In this document: one piece after another, positions 20,343 through 30,189 of the stretch
Layout: every line of letters begins with the position of its first letter
Numbering within the stretch: the stretch's first letter is position 1
NCBI GenBank assembly: GCA_032158295.1
Contig: CM063246.1
Coordinates: forward strand, 16,279,168 to 16,343,167
Direction: 5' to 3'
DNA length: 64,000 nucleotides
Origin: Pycnopodia helianthoides
Taxonomy: Eukaryota > Echinodermata > Asteroidea > Forcipulatida > Asteriidae
Notes under the pieces: generated by a model
What the model was told of the DNA's origin: nothing
Databases searched by the model: none
The model's input: only the letters and a program-made list of their open reading frames with translations
Program-made: the position numbers and the translations under genes

Positions 20343-21419
20343 TCAATACTTTAGCCTTTTGCCACCATTTCTCAGTAACATGGAGATCCGGGACTCAATG
20401 GAAGATATTGTTCTGTCTATGATTTCCAAAGGAATGGAACGAATGGTTGCAATTACTCGAGCTTGAAATTCTTCATAATTCTCACGGGTTATGTTATGAG
20501 TGATGGGGTCCTTCTTCAGTTTGTCTCCAACAAGTTTTAAAATGTTTTCAATGGGATTCAAGTCCGGGCTCCTTGGGGGAATAGATAGCAGCTCTGCATT
20601 GATGTTTCTCATCGCATCCCGGGCAGCCTTTGAGTTTTGACTTGGGTCACCATCTTGTACGAACAGCCGGCTTTCTCCTTTGTCCGCTCTTGAAATCAGA
20701 GCCTCAAACTTTTCTGTCACGAACTCGGCAAAATATGCACCGTTCATTGTTTCGTATGGTTCACATAATATTACCCCTTCTCCGTGCGTAATTGCAACAA
20801 TCAACTTGACAACTCGTCCCCCGGATCCGACTTTGCTCCCCTTTGCTGTACAATGCTGGTTAAGACCCTCACTGCGCCTTCGCCATACCCTTGCACCAGG
20901 TGCTCTGGCTTGATCCATTGGGTTATATTTGTGGGCAAAAGAGGTGGCATCTAAATAGAATGCAATTGAATCTGTCCACACATTTGGCGGGTACTGACGG
21001 GTCATCTTCTTGGCGAACCCCACTCTCTTCTTCAGATCCAAATCCGTTACAAGTCCTTTTTTACGAGCTTGCCTGTACTTGAATCCAAGTCTATTCATGG
21101 CACGCCTCATGGTTCTATCTGAGACATGCATCAGTCCGCATGCAGACTTTAGTCTTGCCGAGGTAAATGGCCCCTCTGTTTTCCTAAGTTTCTGTACATT
21201 TCTCACCAAAAGACGGTCCTGGCGCTTAGAAAGAAGTCTTTTTCGCCCACCTCGGCCACGGTGACACCGGTGAACTTGCCCTTCACGTTTACAAATCCGC
21301 TGAACAGAACTACGGGATACATTGCACGTTGCCGCTATTTCTCTCTGTGATTTTCCGCTCCTCCGCAAAAGACGAATATATGCACGATTTTCGTTCGAAA
21401 TTAAGCCACGAAACACCAT
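20343..21419 (-). CDS. Tc1/mariner-type DDE transposase, intact reading frame
   Basis: The first in-frame ATG is at 21419 (MVFRGLISNENRAYIRLLRR), giving 358 residues; the open frame extends further upstream without ATG. An N-terminal helix-turn-helix is seen at residues 10-49 (GKSQREIAATCNVSRSSVQR), followed by a basic GRGGRKR motif. The catalytic triad is D157 (FYLDATSF), D256 (FVQDGDPSQNS) and E291 (SPDLNPIENIL), with 34 residues between the last two, the DD34E spacing of the Tc1 family. Known role: cut-and-paste transposition into TA sites. There is no stop or shift, so this is the only element gene in the window that could be active. Flanking inverted repeats could not be paired; the right side (about 21557) starts a CAGACAATCCCG word found in nearby MITEs. 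Confidence 0.93.
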   Translation of the reverse strand: MVFRGLISNENRAYIRLLRRSGKSQREIAATCNVSRSSVQRICKREGQVHRCHRGRGGRKRLLSKRQDRLLVRNVQKLRKTEGPFTSARLKSACGLMHVSDRTMRRAMNRLGFKYRQARKKGLVTDLDLKKRVGFAKKMTRQYPPNVWTDSIAFYLDATSFAHKYNPMDQARAPGARVWRRRSEGLNQHCTAKGSKVGSGGRVVKLIVAITHGEGVILCEPYETMNGAYFAEFVTEKFEALISRADKGESRLFVQDGDPSQNSKAARDAMRNINAELLSIPPRSPDLNPIENILKLVGDKLKKDPITHNITRENYEEFQARVIATIRSIPLEIIDRTISSIESRISMLLRNGGKRLKY

Positions 21420-21556
21420 GCTGTAAATTGGCTCTTGCTTTCTATAACTATGTATCAAATGCTTTGCTTCACTTATGAATTGTCTCTGATCCACCAAAGA
21501 TTGGAGTATATCTGTGTGCAGTCAACTCCGCAAAATCAACTAAAGGAACTTTCAGA

Positions 21557-21804
21557 CAATCCCGCGCAAAATGCTTGGGCCACCCATTCCCAGCGCTACA
21601 ATAAACATTCACTGTCGACATCCCCTGACAATAAACATTCTCTCCCCGTCGTCCCCCCCCCCCCACACAAAAACATCCTTGCTGTTTTTTCACGCCCTAC
21701 TCAGCAGTAAACGGACATTCAGTGTCTATGGACATTCATAGGCTTTTTAAAGCCTTATTTTGTAAAAAAAAAAAATTAAAAAATCACCCTGAAAGAATTT
21801 CAGA
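21557..21804. repeat. CAGACAATCCCG repeat, inverted relative to the 14.2-kb copy
   Basis: The block begins TTTCAGACAATCCCG with AAAATGCTTGGGCCACCC after it, resembling the start of the 216-bp unit. It then carries the reverse complement of 14242-14410. It abuts copy 2 of the 216-bp unit at 21805. Confidence 0.65.
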
Positions 21805-22020
21805 CAATCCCGGCCAAAATGCTCGGGCCACCCGTTCCTATAACGTTACAATAACCATACAATAACCATTCCCTGTCTCACAATAAACATTCTCTCCCCC
21901 GTCCCCTCCCCCGTCCCCCGTCCCCCCGCTCAATGTTGTCTGGAACGCAGAAGACCGTGCAACAATGTGATTCAACATTGAAAGGGGGCAGGGGGGCCCA
22001 ACGAGATATGGCCGGGATTG
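21805..22020. mobile_element. 216-bp inverted-repeat unit, copy 2
   Basis: It has the same ends as copy 1 (CAATCCCGGCCA / TGGCCGGGATTG) and nearly the same interior, in the same plus orientation. Flanks are GA on the left and TA on the right, which is copy 1's flank pair reversed and complemented. So the unit and its surroundings disagree in orientation between the two loci. Confidence 0.82.
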
Positions 22021-24198
22021 TAGTTACCAATTCTATTTCACCTCCTTGACCTTGTCATCCCAGTGCACATACATGTGTACAAGACTCCCCTTCAACTTCA
22101 AGTACAACCTACAGACTTCATTATTGACCTTACATTGCTGTTCCAGTTTATTTTGCTTTCAACATCATTGTATCCCTGGGGGAGGAGTACCGGGGAAGGA
22201 CCATGGTAAAAAATTACTTGGGCCTACAAAGGGCAAAGCCATACATGTGTGTGAATACAATGCCCAAATTATGACATTTGACTTAGAGGTTAAATACAAT
22301 GTTTGTTTTGATCTTTTGTTCAGGTTTTGCAAGAAGCTTTTGCTGAATATATGGTAAGTATGGTGACCAGGAGCCCACTGGTGAACAACTTCTCCAATCT
22401 AATGTGATGGAAAGTTCAATCACATCAGAGGAGGTAATGAAACGGTTTACTGGCTTGTTGCAGAAACAACCTTAATTATGTTTAGGGGAGAAATATTCAA
22501 CCGCGGGGGGTGGGGGTCAGCTTCAAAATGCCTGGACCCCGAGTTGGATATAGGGTTATTTTTATTTCATTACACATCAAAATGTGCAGTATCGGAATAA
22601 TAATTAACTTTACTTTGCATAATCATACACTTGTCAGGCCTGGAATTTCATGTTGGAGAGGGCAAGGCCATTTTCATTTTGTAAAGGGTGCTTCCATTGG
22701 AAAATCTTAAAGTCTATGGGAGACTTTTGAAGGGGCACCAAGGCCAACACAGGGGCAACAAAGGCCATGGCCTCCGTGGCCTCCATGTAATTCCAGGCCT
22801 GACTTGTGAATATCTTAAAAGTTAACAATTTCCCTCAAGATTTTGAACTAATTTATAAACCCCTAGGTTTGAGATGCATGATTCATGTCTGTTTGCAATT
22901 TTGTTTCAAGCAGAATTATTAAAATGAAAGAAAGGTTTATTTTGTCCTCCTATTACATGTATTAAAGAGATACTGTTGACATAGTTTAAACGCCTTATTG
23001 TTAATGCAGAGGATTATTTCTGATGGTAAAATATGATTAATTCATCAAGCCATTGTGGATTTTTTTCTTTATTGATTACACATGTATTGTACATATTTTT
23101 TGTACACCATTTATTATCTTATGAGAAGAGTTGTTTTAATGCCCATGTAGCTTTTATTTGACCACAACCACATCTGGTAATTTAAATGTAGGGTTTTATT
23201 GAGTACATGTACACATGTATACCGTACTTATTTGTTATTGTTATTATTATTTGTTAGAAGGGGGATCAACCACAAACTTGTTTGCTACATAAGATTAATG
23301 AGCAGCCCCAGTTTGTGCATATTGCATGGTGAATTAAAGGAGTTTTTGGGGGGAGAAAAAGAGGAGTTGGAGTACATGTATTGGGGTTTGCATATTTCAT
23401 GTGTAATGTGTTTTCAATCCAGGGCAAACACAAAACAATTACACTTCTTTTTGACAATTTGCCAGACAACCTGTCTTTCTAAGCTTTGACTGTAATTTGA
23501 AATGTTTGTTTACATTTTCTTAAAAGTCTACATTGAGCTGAACATTTTGATAAGAGGTCTTTTAGAATGTCTGTAGGCAAGAAGAGTAAGGATCGCATGG
23601 AATTAGTTTTGCAACATTCCCTTTTAATTTAGCTGTTTTCTATTTAATTACTCAATGAAAATTACTAGACAGAGAGGTCAACTTTGGTAATACAACTTTT
23701 CTTGACATTAAGTATTACATGTACACTGTACTCTTAACTCCAAAAATATTGCTTTTTGTACATAAGGTGGTCATTTACATTACCATGTAGTATATGCAAG
23801 AAGGGTTTTAATGGCAACGTTTTAATGGCAACGTGTCCCATTAGTTTATTAATTAAGCTGCTTTCTATTTATTTACTTCACTTGAAGAGGGGTAGTTGAC
23901 TTTGCAAAAACAATTGTTGTTTTATTCTATTTTTCTTGAAATAAAATAATACTCATAAAGACTAAAGACTGATATGTGTATATTATTAAAAGTGTTTATT
24001 GTCATTTACTCATGGATCATCTAAAAATGATTGTAACACACTGAAAATTTAGAGTAAATGGAGGCCACCAATCCCACCATGTTTGTATCCTCAATTCTGA
24101 AAACCTTCCTGAAAACCATGAACCACTACTAGATTAGCAGAACATGTTTGCATGGTGGGATCAGGTTTGCAGTGATGCCATGTATAAAATCTTGTTGT
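22021..24198. other. No recognised gene
   Basis: AT-rich intron DNA. A short self-complementary stretch around CCAGGCCTGA (22630-22805) is the only structure noted. Confidence 0.4.
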
Positions 24199-24320
24199 GA
24201 GTAGTGGTGGTTTTAAAAAGAACGGGTGGTTTGACAACTTCCTGAAGAGGATCAGGGCATACTGATCAAAAAATCAAGTTGTGAAACCACCGTTTCTTTT
24301 CAGAACCACCACTACTCGAA
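24199..24320. repeat. Foldback element with arms of about 45 bp
   Basis: GAGTAGTGGTGGTTTTAAAA followed by AACGGGTGGTTTGACAACTT (about 24199-24241) faces its near reverse complement (AAGTTGTGAAACCACCGTTT, then CAGAACCACCACTACTCG, about 24276-24319). No gene lies inside. Confidence 0.75.
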
Positions 24321-24633
24321 AGAGATTTTACCTATGGTGTCAGCGCAAACCTCACCTGATTATAGACGTTGTTCTTGTAATGACACACATCCCATCTCAG
24401 TGAGCCAAATATTAACAGATTTTTATCAAAGATTATGGTTCTCAAAAAAGTTCCCCTTTTGAAGCCTCTTTGCTGTACATGTATAACTTCCATTATTGTA
24501 ATATGTACATGTAAGTTGAATGCATTTCACTATTTTCCAGTGAGAGACACAACAGCATGAGCTTTATGTTTGACAAATAATTTGTACATCTATTTTTTGA
24601 GTCTCATTTACAAACATTTTATCAACTATAGGG

Positions 24634-24880
24634 CTAAAAATACCACACTAAATTCGAGTGAGAAGAGGAATTCTTACAATATGATTGGCAATAAATTTTA
24701 GGGTTTTTTAAGTTACTATTAGTCAAGTGGCGGGTAAACCCTTTATATTGTCCATTGGGGTTGGGATATGTCCTTCGGATGGCGTCCATGATACATGAAG
24801 GAAGTGGCACTCTGTTGAACCTTCCGAGGTAGCCCGTACACCATCTGACAACTTGCCTGTAAGCAACATGGCGATTTCTT
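24634..24880 (-). CDS. P2RX7_C-domain gene, last exon
   Basis: The acceptor TTTGTTTGCAG precedes 24880. With the two bases left by the previous exon the frame reads Q-R-N-R-H-V-A-Y-R-Q, then VVRWCTGYLGRFNRVPLPSC and AIRRTYPNPNGQYKGF. This is the end of the cytoplasmic Cys-rich domain first described at the C-terminus of the P2X7 receptor (Y-R-Q-x-x-x-W, G-x-L-G, IPSC-like, A-I-R-x-x-x-P-x-x-x-G-x-Y-x-G-F). About 30 less conserved residues follow to the stop at 24634. The domain binds zinc and GTP in P2X7. No channel part (two membrane segments, ectodomain) is present in this gene. The splice phase matches exon 2 exactly, which supports the model. Confidence 0.85.
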
Positions 24881-25019
24881 CTGCAAACAAAGTAGTAGAA
24901 GAAAATCAAATTAGGTAAACATTTGGTATCAATTTTTGTTTAAAAACACAGTTTTCCCATTTTGAAGAAATCATGTACGAGTAAGGGTGGAAATATACTC
25001 TTCTGATTTGTCCAGTCAA

Positions 25020-25222
25020 ACAACTTGTAGGAGAACCCCCCCCCCCACACACACACACACACCCTTACATATGGCTGTTACAGGGGTACTTTCATTGTTG
25101 TTCTAATATTCCTTTTTCTGAAGAAATCCTATTTGGGTCACCACCAGAACAAAGAAAACCTTATGGGGTAGCATTGCTCCGTAATGGGTTAACCACACAC
25201 ACACACACACACACACACACTC
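25020..25222. repeat. CA microsatellites
   Basis: Runs of CA/AC lie at about 25040-25062 and 25193-25220, separated by unique DNA in an intron of the P2RX7_C gene. Confidence 0.9.
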
Positions 25223-25617
25223 AAGTGTGTCATGAGCTCCAATTGTGGACCCTCCTTTGTTCAACTCTTTGTCCTGACAAACGTGGACCCCAATGTTTTC
25301 CTTTGTGATAACAAACGTGGACCTATTGTCCCTTTTGTTGTTAGTCCTCGGTTTGAATGTCACTACAAACTCACACACACACTTTTGGGTTCTTTAAAGA
25401 AGTCATAAGCTGTAACTTACTCAACAATTGTGACAGAGATCAAAGTGTTTAGAAAAAATCTTGTACAGGTTTTATGGTTATTCGTTTTTCTGAGTTGTAT
25501 AAATCTAATCCAACAGTCAATTATACTCAGGGTCAGGTAAGAGGCGTAATAATTTTTTTGGGGGGAGGGTTTGCTCCTTACATTAATTTTACAGTTCAAT
25601 TAAAAAAAGACACTTAC

Positions 25618-25803
25618 TGGTCTAGAGTCCCTTCAACTGCATCTCTGCCATAGTATTCACCGGTACTGTAAATACGCGGTTTGAAGTACAGCCGGGTGCA
25701 GACAGACTGCTTCAAACCAATCATGCACAGCAAGGCTTTGGTTTTCATCCTCTACATCAATGTTCAATGCTGCCATTTGGGCTCTTGTCTTCTGCACTTC
25801 CTT
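25618..25803 (-). pseudogene. P2RX7_C-domain gene, exon 2, second part
   Basis: Continuing from the transposon's far side (plus the 8-bp duplicate at 25811-25804), the frame reads KEVQKTRAQMAALN, then WFEAVCLHPAVLQTAYLQYR. The P2RX7_C pattern at this place is C-C-x-E, then F-x-x-V-C-L-x-x-x-V-L-Q-T-A-Y-x-x-Y. A TGA follows directly at 25657; skipping one G in CCGGTG gives REYYGRDAVEGTLD and leads to a strong donor (CCA/GTAAGT, exon end 25618) whose phase fits the last exon. I therefore infer a one-base insertion here, besides the transposon. Together they make this allele a probable null. Confidence 0.8.
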
Positions 25804-25811
25804 ACAGCAGA
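25804..25811. repeat. Target-site duplication, left copy
   Basis: ACAGCAGA stands directly before the CAAGGG end of the hAT-type element. The identical 8 bases stand after its other end at 27190-27197. Confidence 0.92.
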
Positions 25812-27189
25812 CAAGGGCGTCGATTGCTACTGAAAAGTAGGGGGGACGGGCGAGCAAGTCATGAACAATTTTTCGTTTTTCTTTTGTTTTATTGATATTT
25901 TGTTTGTGTGTAGGGGAAAAGTGAATCATACATGTAGCCTTGTGTAAACAGACCATTAAGATGAGACTAGTGCGCCATCAAAAAAACATTTTGATGGTTT
26001 TGTATAATATAAGCATCATATAGAGTGTTTTTAGAGGACTAGCACAAAAAATAGTAGTACCGGAGCTCTTCCCTTGTTAGTGGAGAATCACGTATGGAAA
26101 CTAAAGCTTTAAAGAACGTATGAGGCGATATGTGTAGTTCTAAAAGGGAAGGGGGTGTGGTTAAGTTAAAGGGCAAAACCAGAAGGGGAACAGGTGTTGG
26201 TAGGGGTGGGGTCTGGAAAGGATGGTTTGTGTGAAGAGGAGACTGCCAAAATAAACTTGAGTGAAATGCACCGTGGGGCGGGAAATTCGAAACAAGATCC
26301 GGTGCTAGCAAAGATATATTGGCAGCTAGAGGGAGTGAAGGGAAGACACATGTCGGTGTGGTCTCTGGTAGTAAATCATCCCCTGACTGTTTGGATGTTG
26401 TTTTTTGGTGGACGACAAGTGGCTCCATTAACCAAGTACTCAAGGCAATGGTTAGAACAGAGCTAATTTTTGATGTTTTTATGTAACCACATGAAGGAAA
26501 GAGAGGTTTTTTTTTTTAGAAAGGGGGGGGGGGGTGGAAGGGGAAGGGGTTGTTGGAACTCGCTTAAAAGAACTTTTGTTCCTGTTGGGACGTAGCCACT
26601 GAAAAGAATTTTCTAATATCCATTTTAATGTGCTTCGGGAGTCCGGCGTTTATCGTGTCTTCGAAAAAACACTGCTTCTTCGACAAATCTTGTCATGGCC
26701 CAAACTGCACTACATTTTGTGCATTGTGCGATTGTAACAAAATGTAACACATTTGCACGTGCGCGCACACACAGACTTTCTTTGTGGAGGGATCATGTAC
26801 CGTACATTATAGCATACACAAATGACGCATTACTTGAATGCTAACAAGGTATGTAAGCGGAATTTTGGCGTTTATGTCTTGGACGAAACTTGTCGGTTAT
26901 TGTCTGTATTATAGAAATGGAAATAGGCCAAAAATTTACATTTTGCACGTGGTCCATCAGAGCCAAATAAGAAAATGAAGAAATCATTTTACCGTTTAAT
27001 GTTCGATATTCTTTTATTTTAACAGAAATTGTAATGAAATATTGAATCAAGGAAATGGTGTATATTTTGTTGCATATTTCTGATGAACAGTCAATCAAAA
27101 AGTGGGGGGGACATCTGATATGCTGTCCCCCCCAGTCTAAAAAGTGGGGGGGACATGTCCCCCCCGTCCCCCACCCATCGACGCCCTTG
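25812..27189. mobile_element. Non-autonomous hAT-type transposon inside the P2RX7_C exon
   Basis: The 1378-bp element starts CAAGGGCGTCGAT and ends with its exact reverse complement ATCGACGCCCTTG (13 bp). The first bases fit the hAT terminal pattern Y-A-R-N-G, and the 8-bp duplication ACAGCAGA fits hAT integration. G/C-run blocks (AGTGGGGGGGACA and its complement) lie near the right end. No transposase motif is visible inside; a long open frame on the minus strand (26443-26039) is Pro/Leu-rich without a known domain. Known of the superfamily: moved by a transposase supplied in trans. Confidence 0.9.
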
Positions 27190-27244
27190 ACAGCAGATGC
27201 AGTTCACTGCCATTGGTTGGACCACACAGTGTCCGCATGAGCAC
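27190..27244 (-). pseudogene. P2RX7_C-domain gene, exon 2, first part
   Basis: The acceptor TTCTTTCAG precedes 27244. With TG left by exon 1 the frame reads W-C-S-C-G-H-C-V-V-Q-P-M-A-V-N-C-I-C-C. This Cys pattern (W-C-x-C-G-x-C-x-x-x-P, later C-C) is the start of the P2RX7_C zinc-binding domain. The transposon enters right after the second Cys of the C-C pair, within the 8-bp duplicate at 27197-27190. Without the element and one duplicate, the frame runs straight into KEVQK of the second part. Confidence 0.85.
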
Positions 27245-28095
27245 CTGAAAGAAAAATTTAAATAACAGAAAATTAATGGATGAAAGTGTTGCTGTACTGA
27301 CATAGGATGGATTATGTTCATGACCATTAACTAATTTTACATGAACGGGGGTAATACAAAATGAGTGGGGATTGAAACGATGCGTGTCTCATTTATACAT
27401 CTAAGTAAAAAATCACGCAATGTTTCGCATTGTTTATCAATGGCCGTTGTTCTTACTTTTGTCTTGGATTTTTTTTTTTTTTTTAATTGAAAAGTGGTTT
27501 GTAATTGTAGTTCTGTTTTAAAGAATAAACATGACATATCATACTAGCCTAAAAGAAAATTATGAGAAATAATTAGCAAATGAGCTTGACATAAAAAATA
27601 ATCCAATTATAGGCTAGGACCTACCTCAATCATTTGCTAAAAGAAATAAAAAAATAAATGCGGTAGAACAGTGACACTGACAGAAAATACGGCTTGTCAG
27701 GATCAGTTCGGTACTGAAAATAAATGTTATCTCCGACACACTGAGATTTGATGATTGTGTTGTGAAAAATTTAATGGATGAACAAGGAATTACAGAAACA
27801 AATAAAACAACATTCATCTATTTTCCTTTCTCCATGGAACCCGGTTCTTCGATAAGGATACCTGCACTAACCCAATGGGAACAATTTTTGAGTGACACTG
27901 ATTCAATGTATCATGAAAACGTGAACCATATTGGACAACAGCAACCATTTCGTGAGAAAAAAAAAATCAACTTTCTGCTGCTATTTCTACCCATTATAGC
28001 GACCTAATATGCCGCATAGATAAATAAGTACTTCATGACGATAAACAACAGTAAACATAGCATTGTTTGTTCTTCAAAAAACCTGTGGGACTCAC

Positions 28096-28337
28096 CATTC
28101 AGTATTGTTTAGTCGACCTCCTGCATCAGGATTCGCACGTTCACGATCATCGGCGGCCAGTGGCTCAAACCTGTATGGTTTGGCACCTTGCACTTCCTCG
28201 TCAAGCACTCCCCCAGCTTCATCAACGCCCTCTTCGTCTTCGGAAGAGCTCCCTCCACCGTCAGAGCTATCCTCACTATCAATACTATCATCTGTATTTC
28301 CTATTCTTCGTCCACACTGTGTTCCTCCCACGATCCG
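28096..28337 (-). CDS. P2RX7_C-domain gene, first visible exon
   Basis: The open frame on the minus strand reads IGNTDDSIDSEDSSDGGGSS, then an acidic stretch, then AKPYRFEPLAADDRER and RLNNTEW, ending at the donor GAATG/GTGAGT (exon end 28096, phase 2). The PYRFEP word and the N-x-x-W-C junction are usual just before the P2RX7_C domain. The start is a problem: an in-frame TAG lies at 28340-28338 and there is no ATG in this frame. An ATG at 28351 (MSDISGSWEEHSVDEE) is in another frame and stops after 16 codons. Either a one-base indel separates them or an upstream exon is spliced in. Confidence 0.72.
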
Positions 28338-28614
28338 CTAATGTCTGACATTTTGTCCTCGTTTACTGTGTGAATAGCTATAGACGCGTACAATAAACAC
28401 ACTTCGCTGCGCGGGGGGTAAACAAGCCGTCTCCATTCATGTACGTCATCAGAGTCTATGGTATATTTTCATCACGTAACATGCCGTTTCCAAAAACTCG
28501 GTATGAGGAGCTGCTGAACGCTGGCCTAAATGACCTTTTTTTTAATTACGCAACTACCGCTAAGTATTTTCCTTAATATATACGTAGTCATGAAACACAA
28601 ATTGATTGGATTTC

Positions 28615-29070
28615 GCCAAAGTTTAAATTATCTTAGTGCCGTTGAAGTAGATCTTTAAACTTTGAATTGATGTACATCAACACCTGAAGACATCATGGTG
28701 ATGTCACTACAGTGGTGTCAATGTGGGTCAATACGTATGTGCGCTTTAGCGTTCAGTTTTGAGGTCAAACTGAAATCATTTCTGTGCAATAGTTTGATCT
28801 ACAACCTGCTGTAAAAATTGTGGTTGAGATAGGAATTTATGAATGTTTCGACTTTTATTTACTTTTCATTGACCTTTCCAATGATGTATAGATTATAAAT
28901 ATACATTGTGTAGTTCATGAGCTTTGATTTTTTTAAAGTGATGAACTTTGATTTAATGTAATTTGGAGCCCAATTACGTCATCATGATGTCACAACAACT
29001 GTTTAATCTATTAATTATGTTTCTATGTGAAGGTTATAAGACCTTTACAAGGGTGTTATTGTTACTGAAC
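28615..29070 (-). repeat. Diverged copy of the CRE-bearing repeat
   Basis: It contains AAGACATCATGGTGATGTCA (near 28686) and ACGTCATCATGATGTCA (near 28977) with TTTGATTTAATGTAATT, the reverse complement of words in the copies at 17.2 and 54.9 kb. No hairpin end is seen, so it is a fragment. Confidence 0.55.
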
Positions 29071-29935
29071 AAATATCAGAGGAAGAAGTAAAACAAACAA
29101 AAACGATACAAAAAAGAACAGAAAAAGTAGAACGTAAGTGGTTTGTTTATTATACACAGGGGTCTAGCTGTTTCGACTTTTTGTTGTGTTTGTTGATATT
29201 GTAGTAATTCGTTTAGTGTAACTTTAAAAAAGTACTACATTTCAGAAATGACACTGGTCTGTGTGTGTGGTATTGTACTTATTTTCATTTAAACTTGACA
29301 TGAGCTGCTATTTTGCACCAAAAAAGAATTATGACAGACATTGAAGTGTATTTGTTGAAACCTCGATGATAGGAACTGCATTTATTTCAATTAAAAACAA
29401 ATTAAACTGAAAAAAATCATCATCAACCTGTGCTAAGCATAATTAATCTAAAATTGTCACAAGAATTTGACCTACAAATCAACTTTAGTGATCAAGGGCT
29501 GCAAATAGACTGTTTTTTGGGGGTGCATAAAAGTGATTTCTATCATCATACTATCGATATGGACTAGCCTCCCTCTCCCTTCCACGGTGTGCGCAAACGG
29601 TTCATCACACAGCACTTTAAATCAACCGTTACAGTTATGTGTTGCCCTCACAGTTGGTGTATGTACATGTACATTGACAATAATAATCTTGCCACTGAAC
29701 GGCTTTTGGCTACAAATCTGCACCAGTAAAATGCTATCTGAAAACTTTCCTATAGAAACATGCACATGCCATAACCAGATGTAATTTCCTTCCCATTGCG
29801 GACCATGTGGATAAATTATTCCCTTACTCGGACGTACATTAATAGACTTGTTTCGTAATTGACAAAGAAAAATGATGGAATATCATGTTTAATTTTACAT
29901 ACATGTAGCACCGTCTGTGGTTAACGCAGTGTTAA

Positions 29936-30003
29936 ACGCAGAGGTCAACGCAGAGGTCAACGCGGTAGTCAACGCGGTGGTCAACGCGGTGGTCAACGCG
30001 GTG
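29936..30003. repeat. 12-bp minisatellite GGTCAACGCGGT
   Basis: About six copies of GTCAACGC(A/G)G(A/T)G occur in a row, with the variants GTTAAACGCAG at the left. It lies in intron DNA. Confidence 0.9.
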
Positions 30004-30189
30004 TATAAATCACAATTATGGTGGTCAACCTTCACAGAATTTGTAATACATTGTTTTGATCTAAATATTGAAATGTGTATAATTCCACTCTGAGAGAGTC
30101 ACGATGACAAAAATCTGAAATAAGGTATACACAAATTCAACATGTCCTTGAACTTTTTGACAGACAACAGTGTATGAAAAGAACAAAAT

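Noticed and set aside
21420..21497. N-terminal extension of the Tc1 transposase to 21497
   Set aside because: The upstream part has no ATG start and no similarity to the family; the first ATG at 21419 gives the normal Tc1 size.
26039..26443. A transposase for the hAT element at 25812
   Set aside because: The frame is Pro/Leu-rich without BED finger, catalytic residues or the hAT C-terminal motif.
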